Part shown: one piece after another, positions 46,007 through 55,456 of the stretch
How the letters are laid out: every line of letters starts with the position of its first letter
Numbering within the stretch: the stretch's first letter is position 1
The notes under the pieces: generated by a model
The model's database searches: none
What the model was told of the DNA's origin: nothing
What the model saw: the letters and a program-made list of their open reading frames with translations, nothing else
Position numbers and translations under genes: made by a program
Assembly: GCF_016654015.1 (NCBI RefSeq)
Contig: NZ_JAEPWM010000002.1
Location: forward strand, 496,001-560,000
Direction of reading: 5' to 3'
Length of the DNA: 64,000 nt
Origin: Ramlibacter ginsenosidimutans
Lineage (GTDB): Bacteria > Pseudomonadota > Gammaproteobacteria > Burkholderiales > Burkholderiaceae_C

Positions 46007-46372
46007 ATGGCTGTTCTGAAAAAAATTGCTGGACTCGCGGTTGGTATTTCCGCTGTCGCCGTGATCGGCGTCGCCGTGGCTCAGGGTGTGCCCCCGAACC
46101 CCTTCGTGATCAACCCCGCCCTGGGCGCCGGCCAGCAAAGCACCCACCTCACCTCCATGGGTGAGACTGGCGTGCCGGGCCTGATCGACCAGGTGCAGAC
46201 CGCGCAGGTCACCACCGTGCGGGAAGTGGCGCAGGTGCAGCCGGCGCCCGCTCCCGCCCCCGTTGCCCAGGCTCCGGTGGTGGAAGAGCGCCAATCGATG
46301 GGCGCGGCCCCGGCCCCCGTGGAGCAACCCGCTCCCGCTCCGGTGATGCGTCGCAAGCACGATCGCAACTAA
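46007..46372 (+). CDS. Secreted Pro/Ala/Val-rich small protein
   Basis: A 121-residue protein with an N-terminal hydrophobic signal segment (about 7-25). A middle region follows (VPPNPFVINPALGAGQQST), then a Pro-Ala-Val-Gln tail (PAPAPAPVAQAPVV, later PAPVEQPAPAPV) ending basic (RRKHDRN). The first codons are unusually A/T-rich (AAA AAA ATT) and the leader has AGGAGAAG, features of a well-translated gene. It lies on the opposite strand between diaA and yraN. Not recognised; probably periplasmic or cell-wall associated. Confidence 0.68.
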   Translation: MAVLKKIAGLAVGISAVAVIGVAVAQGVPPNPFVINPALGAGQQSTHLTSMGETGVPGLIDQVQTAQVTTVREVAQVQPAPAPAPVAQAPVVEERQSMGAAPAPVEQPAPAPVMRRKHDRN

Positions 46373-46409
46373 GCGCGCGTTTCCTTGCTGGGGCGACCTG
46401 CGGGCAGCC

Positions 46410-46766
46410 TCAGCCAGCATCGAAGGCGGCACGCATCCACTGGATGCTGCCGCCTTCCATGCTGATGACGTCGAATCGGCACGGCGGCGCGACCGCCAGC
46501 CGCATCAGGTAGTGCCGCGCGGCGAACACGATGCGTCGCTGCTTCTGCCAACCCACGCTGGCCGCAGCGCCGCCGAAGCCGTGGCCAGCGCGCTTGCGCA
46601 CCTCCACGAACACCAGCGTGCCATCGCGATCGCGCAGGATCAGGTCGATCTCGCCGCCCCCGCGCCCGGGCGTCCGATAATTGCGCGCGACCAGCCGCAA
46701 GCCCTGGCGCACCAGGTGTGCGAGGGCCTGGTCTTCCGCGGCATCGCCTTGCTCCTTGGTCGTCAC
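46410..46766 (-). CDS. yraN: UPF0102 / YraN family protein
   Basis: A 118-residue nuclease-fold protein. The motif GGGEIDLILRDRDGTLVFVEVRKR has the E-x-D...E-x-K/R spacing of the restriction-endonuclease-like UPF0102 family, whose true role is unknown. The GTG at 46766 (product starting MTTKEQGDAAEDQALAHL) is chosen as it gives the family N-terminus. An ATG at 46802 would overlap rsmI. It is divergent from rsmI with a 26-base gap, as in E. coli. Confidence 0.9.
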   Translation of the reverse strand: MTTKEQGDAAEDQALAHLVRQGLRLVARNYRTPGRGGGEIDLILRDRDGTLVFVEVRKRAGHGFGGAAASVGWQKQRRIVFAARHYLMRLAVAPPCRFDVISMEGGSIQWMRAAFDAG

Positions 46767-46792
46767 CCGGGGGCCCTTTCGAAGGAGTCCTG

Positions 46793-47698
46793 TTGAACGC
46801 ATCCTTTGGCGCCGCACTGGCCGCCGCGCGCGAGGCGGCCGCCGCACAACATTATCCGCAGGGCTGCCTCTACGTGATCGCCACGCCCATCGGGAACCTC
46901 GCGGATATCGGCCTGCGGGCGCTGCACGTCCTGCAATTGGTGGACGCCGTCGCCTGCGAGGACACGCGCCACACGCAGGCCCTGCTGCGTGCGTATGGCA
47001 TCGAGAAGACCGCCTGGCTCAGCGTGCATCGCCACAACGAGGCCGCGGGAGCGCAGGAGGTCGTCGCCCGCTTGCAGCAGGGCCAGCGCGTGGCGTACGC
47101 CAGCGACGCGGGCACGCCCGGCGTGAGCGACCCCGGGGCGCGCGTGGTGGCTGCCGTGGCTGCCGCCGGACTGCCGGTGGTGCCCATCCCGGGCCCGAGC
47201 AGCGTGACCACCTTGCTCAGCGCCATGCCGTCGCACCTGGAAGACAGCGCCTTCGTGTTCGCGGGTTTCCTGCCGGCCAAGGCGGGCGAACGCCAGCAGG
47301 CGGTCGAGGCCCTGCAGCGCGAGTCGCGTCCTGTCGTCGTGCTGGAGGCGCCGCATCGCATCGCCGCCCTGGCCGATGCACTGGCCGCGCTCGGGGAGCG
47401 CGGCGTCACCGTCGGCCGCGAGCTGACCAAGCAGTTCGAGGAGATCGCCACCTTGCGCTGCGACGCATTGCCGGCGTGGCTGCAGGCGTCCCCCCAGCGC
47501 AGCCGCGGCGAATTCGCGCTCGTCCTGCACGCGGTGGCGCAGGTGCGCGACGAGGGGGAGGCGCGGCGCGTGCTGCAGTTGCTGCTCGCGGAGCTGCCGA
47601 CGAAGACCGCCGTCAAGCTCGCCGCGGAAATCACCGGTGCGGCGCGCAACGAGCTGTACGAACAGGCCTTGGCATGGAAGAAAGAGGGTGCCGGCTAA
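46793..47698 (+). CDS. rsmI: 16S rRNA (cytidine-1402-2'-O)-methyltransferase
   Basis: A 301-residue tetrapyrrole-methylase-like enzyme that 2'-O-methylates C1402 of 16S rRNA. YVIATPIGNLADIGLRAL is the signature opening. EDTRHTQALL, SDAGTPGVSDPGARVV and IPGPSSVTTLLSAM line the SAM site. The C-terminal part carries the R-x-E-(F/A)-L-V helix of the family. The start is TTG with AAGGAG five bases upstream. It is divergent from yraN and converges on priA. Confidence 0.93.
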   Translation: MNASFGAALAAAREAAAAQHYPQGCLYVIATPIGNLADIGLRALHVLQLVDAVACEDTRHTQALLRAYGIEKTAWLSVHRHNEAAGAQEVVARLQQGQRVAYASDAGTPGVSDPGARVVAAVAAAGLPVVPIPGPSSVTTLLSAMPSHLEDSAFVFAGFLPAKAGERQQAVEALQRESRPVVVLEAPHRIAALADALAALGERGVTVGRELTKQFEEIATLRCDALPAWLQASPQRSRGEFALVLHAVAQVRDEGEARRVLQLLLAELPTKTAVKLAAEITGAARNELYEQALAWKKEGAG

Positions 47699-47729
47699 GG
47701 GACACTTGCACCTGCCCGGCGGCTGGCCC

Positions 47730-47760
47730 GTAGGCTGGGGTGAGCGCAGCGAACCCCAGC
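47730..47760. repeat. palindromic intergenic repeat, copy 2 (GTAGGCTGG type)
   Basis: GTAGGCTGGGGTGAGCGCAG followed by CGAACCCCAGC. GCTGGGGT (47734-47741) pairs perfectly with ACCCCAGC (47753-47760) around an 11-base loop. It is a second copy of the element at 379-419 and again sits between converging genes (rsmI and priA). Confidence 0.7.
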
Positions 47761-47781
47761 GTTCCCGCCCCGGCGCTTGAG

Positions 47782-49827
47782 TCAGATCACCAGCGGGTCC
47801 ACGTCCACCGCCCAGCGGATCAGCCCCTTCATGCGCAGTGACTGCAGCACCGGCTGCCAGGCGGCCAGGAAGGCCTGCAGCGCCGGGCGTGAACTGCTTT
47901 CCAACAGCAACTGCGAGCGTTCCACGTTCGCCACGCGTTGCACGGTCATCGGCACCGGCGAGTACACCACGACGTGGCTGGCGCCTGCGAGAGCCGCGCT
48001 CTGCGCAGCGGCCGCCTGCAGGAATGCCTGCGCGACTTCCTGCGTGCGCGCCTCGGCGCGCAGCAGCGCCTGGAATGCGAAGGGCGGCATCGCGGCTTGC
48101 TCCCGTTCCCGCAGCTGCTGCCCGGCGAAGGCGGGATAGTCATGGCGCTTGAGCGCGCCGAACAGCGGGTGTTCGGGACTGAAGGTCTGCACCCACATCT
48201 CGCTGGCAGCCGCATGCGCTGCATCGCGTCCCGCGCGTCCGGCAGCCTGCATCAGCAGGCTGAATAGCCGCTCCGGCGCGCGGAAGTCGCTGGAATACAG
48301 CGACCCGTCCGGGTTCACCGCCGCCACCAGCGTGATGCGCCGGAAGTCGTGGCCCTTGGTGACCATCTGGGTGCCGACCAGGACGTCGACCTCGCCCGAG
48401 TGCACCTGCGCGAGCTGCTGTTCCAGTGCGCCCTTCAGGCGCGTGCTGTCGGCGTCCATGCGCGCGATGCGCACGGGCTCGCCGTCCGGGCGGCGCAAGT
48501 CTCCGAGTAATTCGGCGAGCTGCTCCTCCAGCCGCTCCGTGCCGCGCCCGAGCGGTGCGATGTCCACGTTGCCGCAGCTCGGGCAGGCGCGCGGGACGCG
48601 CTCGGTGAACCCGCAGTGGTGGCAGCGCAAGGTCCGGTCGATCTTGTGATAAACGCGGAAGGCGCTGCAGTGGCTGCATTCGCTGCGCCAGTCGCAGGCG
48701 GTGCAGGCCAGCACCGGCGCATAGCCGCGCCGGTTCAGGAACACCAGCGACTGCTCGCCGCGCGCGACCCGCTGCCCGATCGCAGCGAGCAGGGGCGGCG
48801 AGAACAGCGTGCCCCTGGGCTGGTGGTTCATGTTCACGATGCGCACCGCCGGCAGCGCACCGGCGCCGACGCGCGTCGGCATCTCCAGCACCCGATAGCG
48901 GCCCCGGTCGCACGCGTGCCAGCTCTCCAGCGAAGGCGTCGCCGAGCCGAGGATGACCTTCGCGCCTTCCAGCCGGCCACGGTAGACGGCCAGGTCCCGC
49001 GCTGAATAGCGGGCGCCTTCCTGCTGCTTGTAGCTCGGGTCGTGTTCCTCGTCGACGACGATCAATCCGAGCTGCGGCAGCGATGCGAACACCGCCATGC
49101 GCGTGCCCAGGACGATGCGTGCGCGGCCCAGATGGGCCGCGAGCCAGCTGCGCAGCCGCTGCGGGTTCGTCATGCCGCTGTGCAAGGCCACCACCTCTGG
49201 GGCGCCGAAGCGTTCTTCGAAGCGCGCCTGCAGCTGCGGAGTGAGGTTGATCTCCGGCACGAGGACCAGCGCCTGCGCTCCCGGATCCTGCGCCAGCAGG
49301 GCTTCCACGGCGCGCAGGTAGACCTCGGTCTTGCCGCTGCCTGTCGCGCCGAACAGCAGGAACGGCCCGGGCTCCTGCGCAATAGTCTCGAGGGCTTGCG
49401 CCTGGTCGGGCGTGAGTTCGGGCCGCGACGCAACGGGCGCGGCGGCCGCGGCAGGGCCTGCGCGAGCCAGCCGGCGCGCGAGTTGCGCCGCGTCGAGGGC
49501 GCGCAACTGCGGCGGCAGCGCGGCGAGTGCGACTTCGCCCAGGCTGCGCTGGTAGTAGGAGGCCGTGAAGGCGACCAGTTCGCGCCAGGCGGCGGAGAGC
49601 GGCGGCAACCCTTCGAGCGGACCGAGAATTTCCTTGAGCTGCGCGGGCGCGAGCGCGTCCGGCCCGCCGGGCGCCTCATCCCAAGCCACGCCGCAGACCT
49701 CGCGCCTACCCAAGGGCACACGCAGCAAGGTGCCCGGCGCAAGTGGAAGCTCACTGCGATAGCTGAGAGCACCGCCCAGCGCGCTATGCGCAGGCGTCGC
49801 GACGATCACGCTCAGCAAGCAGCTCAT
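47782..49827 (-). CDS. priA: Primosomal replication restart helicase PriA
   Basis: A 681-residue superfamily 2 helicase that reloads the replisome at stalled forks. The N-terminal 3'-DNA-binding domain is followed by Walker A GATGSGKTEVYLR, DEEH box VDEEHDPSYKQQEG and the zinc-binding insertion with paired cysteines (LACTACDW, ECSHCSA, CHHCGF, CPSCG). GTQMVTKGHDF is the next helicase motif. All eight zinc cysteines are visible. It is slightly shorter than E. coli PriA (732). It follows a spacer with DnaA boxes (next entry). Confidence 0.95.
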   Translation of the reverse strand: MSCLLSVIVATPAHSALGGALSYRSELPLAPGTLLRVPLGRREVCGVAWDEAPGGPDALAPAQLKEILGPLEGLPPLSAAWRELVAFTASYYQRSLGEVALAALPPQLRALDAAQLARRLARAGPAAAAAPVASRPELTPDQAQALETIAQEPGPFLLFGATGSGKTEVYLRAVEALLAQDPGAQALVLVPEINLTPQLQARFEERFGAPEVVALHSGMTNPQRLRSWLAAHLGRARIVLGTRMAVFASLPQLGLIVVDEEHDPSYKQQEGARYSARDLAVYRGRLEGAKVILGSATPSLESWHACDRGRYRVLEMPTRVGAGALPAVRIVNMNHQPRGTLFSPPLLAAIGQRVARGEQSLVFLNRRGYAPVLACTACDWRSECSHCSAFRVYHKIDRTLRCHHCGFTERVPRACPSCGNVDIAPLGRGTERLEEQLAELLGDLRRPDGEPVRIARMDADSTRLKGALEQQLAQVHSGEVDVLVGTQMVTKGHDFRRITLVAAVNPDGSLYSSDFRAPERLFSLLMQAAGRAGRDAAHAAASEMWVQTFSPEHPLFGALKRHDYPAFAGQQLREREQAAMPPFAFQALLRAEARTQEVAQAFLQAAAAQSAALAGASHVVVYSPVPMTVQRVANVERSQLLLESSSRPALQAFLAAWQPVLQSLRMKGLIRWAVDVDPLVI

Positions 49828-50184
49828 CGGTTGTCCTGCTTACGTCTTATGCTTAAGGTTGGATCGCGGAAACGTGGGTAAGTCGTTGATTCCACTTGGA
49901 TTTGAGTTCGGGTCGTGTTTTGTGTGGATAACTTTGTTGATAGAGGGCCCCCCACGAGCCCAAACCCCACGAAAAATCAAGGGCTTGGCTGGACGGTGGC
50001 GAAAAACGCACGGCGCAAGATCCAAGCAAAATCAACAACTTACGAGCGCTACGGATTTCGGAGCGGGGCGCGGGCCGGACCGGCAGCTTAGCTGCGCCGC
50101 AACACGGCTTTTGTGCATAAGTCAAGCCGCCGGCCGGATGAAATCCCGCTTCCTGTCATCTAGGGAAGGTCCGGATGCGCAAGT
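49828..50184. other. AT-richer gene-free spacer with two DnaA-box-like sequences
   Basis: 357 bases between hemE and priA, more A+T-rich than surrounding DNA. It contains a perfect DnaA box TGTGGATAA (49923-49931) and a one-mismatch box TGTGCATAA (50112-50120). TTGTTGAT (49935-49942) has an inverted copy ATCAACAA (50031-50038), and there are several A-runs. No frame here has a good start and ribosome site. It may be a DnaA-controlled promoter for priA or a minor DnaA-titration site. A replication origin is possible but not shown: dnaA, dnaN and rpmH are absent. Confidence 0.6.
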
Positions 50185-51282
50185 TCACGCCCCGGCGCGC
50201 AGCTGGCGCGAATGGGCGTGCACGGCCTCGACGAGCGCCTGCACATGGTCCGGTGGCGTGTGCTGGCTGATGCCATGGCCGAGGTTGAAGATGTGCGTCG
50301 GGCCAGTCCCCGGCCCGCGATGGGGCGCCCCGAAGTCGTCCAGAACCCGCCGCGCTTCGGCGGCCACCTGCTCGGGGCGAGCGAAGAGCACGGCCGGGTC
50401 GAGGTTGCCCTGCAGGGCCTTGCTGCCGCCCACCAGCGCCCGCGCGCGTCGCAGGTTCACCGTCCAGTCGACGCCGAGCACCTCGCAGTCCAGCGCCTCC
50501 ATTTCCTGCAGCCACAGCCCTCCGCCCTTGGTGAAGACGATGCGGGGAATGGTCACGCCGTCGTGGCTGCGCAGCAGCCGCGAGAGCACCTGCTGCGTGT
50601 ACGCGAGACTGAAGCGCTGGAAGGCGCCGTCCGCCAGCGCGCCGCCCCAGCTGTCGAAGATCATCACGGCCTGCGCGCCCGCGGCGATCTGCGCATTGAG
50701 GTAGGCCGCAACCGCTTCGGCGTTCACCGCGAGGATGCGGGCCATCAGGTCCGGCCGGCTGTACAGCATGCTCTTGACGCCGCGCCAGTCATCCGCGGAG
50801 CCGCCGCCTTCGACCATGTAGCAGGCCAGCGTCCACGGGCTACCGGAGAAACCGATCAGGGGCACGCGGCCGCGAAGCGCATGCCTGATCGAACGCACCG
50901 CGTCGAAGACATAGCGCAGCTTGTCGAGGTCCGGCACTTCCAGGGCGGCGACGGAGGCTTCGTCGCGCAAGGGACGCGCGAGCCTCGGTCCCTCGCCTTC
51001 GGCAAAGCTGAGGCCCAGGCCCATGGCATCGGGCACCGTGAGGATGTCGGAGAACAGGATGGCCGCGTCGAGCGCGAAGCGATTCAGCGGCTGTAGCGTG
51101 ACTTCCGTCGCGTAGTCGACGTTGGTCGCCAGCCCCATGAAGCTGCCCGCCCGCGCGCGCGTGGCCTTGTATTCGGGCAGGTAGCGGCCCGCCTGGCGCA
51201 TCAGCCACACCGGCGTGTAGTCGGTGGCCTGGCGCAGGCAGGCGCGCAGGAAGGTGTCATTGGCGAGCGGCGGGAAAGACAT
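50185..51282 (-). CDS. hemE: Uroporphyrinogen decarboxylase
   Basis: A 365-residue TIM-barrel enzyme that decarboxylates uroporphyrinogen III to coproporphyrinogen III in heme synthesis. The signature [16 protein letters not shown] is at about 30-45. [15 protein letters not shown] supplies the conserved Asp. [19 protein letters not shown] and NLGHGI near the end are conserved too. The ATG at 51282 gives the normal start. It is 82 bases downstream of metY and probably separately transcribed. Confidence 0.95.
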   Translation of the reverse strand: MSFPPLANDTFLRACLRQATDYTPVWLMRQAGRYLPEYKATRARAGSFMGLATNVDYATEVTLQPLNRFALDAAILFSDILTVPDAMGLGLSFAEGEGPRLARPLRDEASVAALEVPDLDKLRYVFDAVRSIRHALRGRVPLIGFSGSPWTLACYMVEGGGSADDWRGVKSMLYSRPDLMARILAVNAEAVAAYLNAQIAAGAQAVMIFDSWGGALADGAFQRFSLAYTQQVLSRLLRSHDGVTIPRIVFTKGGGLWLQEMEALDCEVLGVDWTVNLRRARALVGGSKALQGNLDPAVLFARPEQVAAEARRVLDDFGAPHRGPGTGPTHIFNLGHGISQHTPPDHVQALVEAVHAHSRQLRAGA

Positions 51283-51364
51283 GCCGCGATTGTCGCAGGG
51301 CCTGTCCTGCGGCTTCGGGGCTGCCGCGCGCGGCCCCCAGCAGCGGGCCGTGCCAGGCAGGGGT

Positions 51365-52729
51365 CTAGGCGACGGCTTGGCGCAGGGCCTGGTCGATGTC
51401 CCAGAGGATGTCCTCGACATCCTCGATGCCCACGGAGAGCCGGATCATGTCGGGACGCACGCCGGCGCGGGCCAGTTCCGCCTCGTCGAGCTGCCGGTGC
51501 GTGGTGGACGCCGGATGGATCACCAGGGTCTTGGCATCGCCGATGTTGGCGAGGTGGCTCAGGAATTCGCAAGCGTCGATGAAGCGCTCGCCCGAGCGCA
51601 CCGGATCCGCCCCGCGAATCCCGAAGGTGAGGATGCCCGATGCGCCCGGCTTTCCGTCGATCGAACGGAACTGCTTGCGCGCGAGCGCGTGATGCGGTGA
51701 ATCCTCCAGCCCGGGGTAGTTCACCCAGCCGACGAGGGGATGGTCGCGGAGGAACTCCGCCACGCGGCGCGCATTGCGGCAGTGGGCCTGCATGCGCAGG
51801 TGCAGCGTCTCGATGCCCTGCAGGATCAACCACGCGTTCAGCGGCGACAGCGCGGCGCCGAAGGTGCGGTTCACCTCCATGCGGGCCTTCATCGTGTAGC
51901 CGAAGTCGCCGAAGGTCTCGTAGAACTTGACGCCGTGGTAGGCGCGGCTCGGCTCCAGCATCTCCGGGAATTTCTCGCGCGCGAGCCCGCTGCCCCAGTC
52001 GAACTTGCCCGACTCGACCACCACGCCTGCCATCGTGGTGCCGTGGCCGCCGAGGTACTTGGTCGCGCTGTGCACGACGATGTCGGCGCCGAACGCGAAG
52101 GGGTTGCACAGGTAGGGGCTCGCCACCGTGTTGTCGACGATCAGCGGCAGGCCGTGCTCGTGCGCGATCGCCGCGACCGCCTCGATGTCGAACACGTTGA
52201 CCAGGGGGTTGCCCAGCGTCTCGCCGTACACCGCGCGCGTGCTGGGGCGGATGGCGCGCCGGAAATTCTCCGGGTCCGCGGGATCGACGAAGGTGGTCTC
52301 TATGCCGAGGCGCCCGAAGCCGATGCCCAGTTGGCCCACGCTGCCGCCGTACAGCGTGGAAGCGGCGACGATGTGGTCGCCGGCCTTCAGGATCGCCAGG
52401 ATCGCGGTCATCTGCGCGGCCATGCCCGTCGCGCACGCGAGCGCCGCGCGGCCGCCTTCCAGCGAGGCCACCCGTTCCTCCAGCACGGCGACCGTGGGAT
52501 TGCTGATCCGGCTGTAGACGTTGCCGAAAGTCTGCAGGTTGAACAGGCTGGCCGCGTGCTCGGCGGAATCGAACACGAAGCTGGTCGTCTGGTGGATCGG
52601 CGTCGCACGCGCACCGGTCACCGGGTCGGGGATGGCGCCGGCGTGGATGGCACGGGTGGCGAACGCGTATTCGCGGTCGGCACCCTCTGCCTGCTTGCCG
52701 AGCCCGTAGTCGTGGTCGTGTTCGCTCAT
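51365..52729 (-). CDS. metY: O-acetylhomoserine aminocarboxypropyltransferase / sulfhydrylase
   Basis: A 454-residue PLP enzyme of the Cys/Met metabolism family. [30 protein letters not shown] and the PLP-Lys motif [19 protein letters not shown] are characteristic. The long form (about 430-455) is typical of O-acetylhomoserine sulfhydrylase, which makes homocysteine from O-acetylhomoserine and sulfide. The partner gene metX is not in the window. It starts one base after the CoA-binding protein stop, so the two are cotranscribed. Confidence 0.93.
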   Translation of the reverse strand: MSEHDHDYGLGKQAEGADREYAFATRAIHAGAIPDPVTGARATPIHQTTSFVFDSAEHAASLFNLQTFGNVYSRISNPTVAVLEERVASLEGGRAALACATGMAAQMTAILAILKAGDHIVAASTLYGGSVGQLGIGFGRLGIETTFVDPADPENFRRAIRPSTRAVYGETLGNPLVNVFDIEAVAAIAHEHGLPLIVDNTVASPYLCNPFAFGADIVVHSATKYLGGHGTTMAGVVVESGKFDWGSGLAREKFPEMLEPSRAYHGVKFYETFGDFGYTMKARMEVNRTFGAALSPLNAWLILQGIETLHLRMQAHCRNARRVAEFLRDHPLVGWVNYPGLEDSPHHALARKQFRSIDGKPGASGILTFGIRGADPVRSGERFIDACEFLSHLANIGDAKTLVIHPASTTHRQLDEAELARAGVRPDMIRLSVGIEDVEDILWDIDQALRQAVA

Positions 52730-52730
52730 G

Positions 52731-53222
52731 TCAGTAGAACAGCTGCTGCGGCCTGCGCGCCGAAATCACCTTGGTGTTCACGCCCGCCCAGTTCAGTCCG
52801 CCGAACAGGCGCGCGTGCTCGATCTTCACGCAGCGGTCCATCACCACGTCGAGGCCGGCCGCGCGCGCCAGCGCAGCTGCTTCCTCGTTCACGACGCCGA
52901 TCTGCAGCCACAGGCACTTCGCCCCGATCGCGATCGCCTCCTGCGCGATCGGCGGGATGTCCGCGCTCTTGCGAAAGCAGTCCACCATGTCGATGGCCTG
53001 TCCGTGCGTCGCGAGCGCCTCGGCCGCCGCAGTGACGCTGGAGTAGCTGCGCTCGCCCAGGATCTCCGCAGCCGACGGGTTGATCGGAACGATGCGGTAA
53101 CCATGCTCCTGCATGTACTTGGCGGCGAAGAAACTGGGGCGGTGCCACTGCGGCGACAGTCCCACCACCGCAATGGTGCGGCAACTGCCCAGGATGCGCC
53201 GCAGCGCGTGGATGGTGCTCAT
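52731..53222 (-). CDS. CoA-binding domain protein (YccU-like)
   Basis: A 163-residue Rossmann-fold CoA-binding protein, like the N-terminal domain of succinyl-CoA synthetase alpha. TIAVVGLSPQWHRPSFFAAKYM and YRIVPINPSAAEILGERSYSS are the binding elements. GAKCLWLQIGVVNEEAA and VMDRCVKIEH are typical of the YccU group. Function unknown. It is upstream of metY with a one-base gap in one transcript, so a link to sulfur-amino-acid metabolism is plausible. Confidence 0.9.
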   Translation of the reverse strand: MSTIHALRRILGSCRTIAVVGLSPQWHRPSFFAAKYMQEHGYRIVPINPSAAEILGERSYSSVTAAAEALATHGQAIDMVDCFRKSADIPPIAQEAIAIGAKCLWLQIGVVNEEAAALARAAGLDVVMDRCVKIEHARLFGGLNWAGVNTKVISARRPQQLFY

Positions 53223-53282
53223 GCCCGCAGTGTAGGGACCAAGCGTCTGCGCGGCCCTCGGGCTTCTACCGGCGCCCGCCGC

Positions 53283-55439
53283 TCAGGAGCCGGCGATGGC
53301 CGTGCGCACTTCCTGCACGCCGAGCACCTCGGAGAGGACCTGCGGCGCACGCCCCGGGCGGTAGACTACGTACACGGGCACGCCGCTGCGTCCCAGCTGC
53401 GCCAGCGCCGCCGTGATCACCGGGTCCCGGCGCGTCCAGTCGGCGCGCAGCAGCGTGTAGCGCCCGGCGTCGAAGTCCGCGTTGACCTCGCGGTTGGACA
53501 GCGTCGTCTTCTTGTTGTACTGGCAGGTCACGCACCACGCCGCAGTGAAGTCCACGAACACGGGCTGTCCCGCAGCGACGAGTTGCTGCACCCGCTCGGG
53601 CGACCAGGGCTGCCAGCGCGTGTCCTGCGCGGAGGCCACCGTGCCGCTCGCGGCTGGCCGCGTGATGGCCGCGCCGCCGGACCACGCGATGCCGGCCAGC
53701 GCCAGCACGGCCAGCGAGGCCAGGACAATCCGCGTGCGACCGCGCAAGGTGAGCGTCCACGCGAGCATGCTGAGTGCGACGAGCAAGGCGAGCAGGGCGC
53801 CGGCACCGTCCACGCCGGTCTGTTGCCCCAGCACCCACACCAGCCATGCGACGGCGGCGAACATGGGAAAGGCGAGCAGGCGGCGGAACGTGTCCATCCA
53901 GGCGCCGGGCCGCGGCAGCCACTGCGCCACGGCCGGCAGGAAGCTTGCGAGCAGGTAGGGCAGGGCGAGGCCGAGCCCCAGCAGCACGAAGATGGCGAGC
54001 GCCTGCGCGGTCGGCAGGCTGATTGCCAGGCCCAGCGACGCCCCCATGAAGGGCGCCGTGCACGGCGAGGCGACTGCGACCGCGAGCACGCCGGTGAGGA
54101 AGGCGTCGAGCACCGGATGCTTCGCTTGCAGGGACGCGACGCTGCTCGGAAGCAGCGAACCGAACTCGAACAGGCCCGCGAAGTTGAGGGCGACCAGCGT
54201 GAAGAGCGCCGCCAGTGCCGCGACCACGGCAGGCGACTGCAGCTGGAAGCCCCAGCCCAGTTGCTCGCCCCCCGCGCGCAAGGCAAGCATCAGTCCACCA
54301 AGCGCGACGAAGGAGGCGAGCACGCCGGCCGTGTACGCGATGCCGCTGACGCGGTGACCGTGGCGGTCCTCCGCATGCCGCGTGAAGCCGACCACCTTGA
54401 TGGCGAGCACGGGGAACACGCAGGGCATCAGGTTGAGGATCACCCCGCCGAAGAACGCGAACAGCAGCGCGGTGGCGAAGCCGAGCCCCGCTGCAGGAGG
54501 GGCGCTGGCCGTGTTGTTGCGCAGGGCTTCCGCGAGGGCGGGCGAAACCGTCGCAGCCGGGGCCGTGGCCGGCCACGCGCCCGCGACCTTCGGTTCGCTG
54601 CGCCAGCCTTGTCCGTCGGCTGCGAGCACGACCGGGAACACGCCGGGGCTGGTGGAGCGCTGCGCCGACAAGGGCACGCGCGCTGTCCACGTGTCACCCT
54701 GCCACGACTGCGTCACGCGCGCCGCGTTGTCGATCACCTCGGGCGCTTCCGGAAAGATCTCCAGCGCCTTGCCGCGCACGCTGGCCGGCAGGCGCTTGAC
54801 CGTGAGTTCCAGTGCATCGCCCGCGACGCGCGCCGCACTGTCGGCGGCGATGGCTGCAGGCAGGGGCTTCGGTTGGGCGGCCAGGGCGGCCGCGAATTCC
54901 TGGGCGTGCAAGGCGGTGGTGCTGCGCATCGGCAGCTTCAGGGTGAACTCGCCCTCTTGCGGAATGCACTCCTTCTCGCAGACCAGCCAGTTGGCCTTCA
55001 GCTTGATCGGCAGCTCGCCGGTGAACGAGGGCTTGAAGTCCGGCGTGATGGTCAGCGGCACGGGCAGCAGCACCGTGCCCTCGTAGCCGTAGTTCACCAG
55101 CGTGCCGATGGGAATGCGTCTCGGCAGCGGCCAGGCGATGTCGCCGGCCACCACGCCGGGCGGCAGCGACCACGTGAGCTCGGTGGGGAGGCCCGAGTCG
55201 CCCGGGTTCTTCCAGTAGGTATGCCAGTGCGGCTGATGCGCGATCTGCAGTCCGACCCAGACCGGCTTGCCGGCCTCGACGCCCTCGGGCGCCTGCGCGA
55301 CCAGCTCGGCGCGCACCTGCGGCGTCGTCACCGTGCTGCCCGGGCCGGCCTGCGCCAGCGCGAGCAGCGGCAAGGCGGCCAGCGAGAGGGCGGCGAGCAG
55401 GCGCGGGATTCGCATCCCCGGTTGGGAGCTCTGCGGCAT
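53283..55439 (-). CDS. dsbD: Thiol:disulfide interchange protein DsbD (ScsB-like)
   Basis: A 718-residue electron transporter across the inner membrane. It has a signal peptide (about 9-31) and a large N-terminal periplasmic domain with one Cys pair region (LVCEKECIPQEG). Eight membrane helices (about 335-580) carry the two redox cysteines (NLMPCVFPVLAIK and ASPCTAPFMG). A C-terminal thioredoxin domain has WCVTC. Electrons from thioredoxin pass through it to periplasmic reductases. The N-terminal domain is longer than E. coli DsbD and of the ScsB kind. An ATG at 55415 is an alternative start with a tighter signal peptide. Confidence 0.9.
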   Translation of the reverse strand: MPQSSQPGMRIPRLLAALSLAALPLLALAQAGPGSTVTTPQVRAELVAQAPEGVEAGKPVWVGLQIAHQPHWHTYWKNPGDSGLPTELTWSLPPGVVAGDIAWPLPRRIPIGTLVNYGYEGTVLLPVPLTITPDFKPSFTGELPIKLKANWLVCEKECIPQEGEFTLKLPMRSTTALHAQEFAAALAAQPKPLPAAIAADSAARVAGDALELTVKRLPASVRGKALEIFPEAPEVIDNAARVTQSWQGDTWTARVPLSAQRSTSPGVFPVVLAADGQGWRSEPKVAGAWPATAPAATVSPALAEALRNNTASAPPAAGLGFATALLFAFFGGVILNLMPCVFPVLAIKVVGFTRHAEDRHGHRVSGIAYTAGVLASFVALGGLMLALRAGGEQLGWGFQLQSPAVVAALAALFTLVALNFAGLFEFGSLLPSSVASLQAKHPVLDAFLTGVLAVAVASPCTAPFMGASLGLAISLPTAQALAIFVLLGLGLALPYLLASFLPAVAQWLPRPGAWMDTFRRLLAFPMFAAVAWLVWVLGQQTGVDGAGALLALLVALSMLAWTLTLRGRTRIVLASLAVLALAGIAWSGGAAITRPAASGTVASAQDTRWQPWSPERVQQLVAAGQPVFVDFTAAWCVTCQYNKKTTLSNREVNADFDAGRYTLLRADWTRRDPVITAALAQLGRSGVPVYVVYRPGRAPQVLSEVLGVQEVRTAIAGS

Positions 55440-55456
55440 CGTCAAGTTCCGGCCCT

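Noticed and set aside
49840..50025. Short minus-strand frame in the DnaA-box spacer
   Set aside because: Poor start context, A/T-rich codons unlike neighbouring genes, no family. The spacer is better read as non-coding.
49923..50120. Confirmed chromosomal origin
   Set aside because: Only one perfect and one near-perfect DnaA box, no dnaA/dnaN/rpmH nearby. Kept as a candidate regulatory region only.
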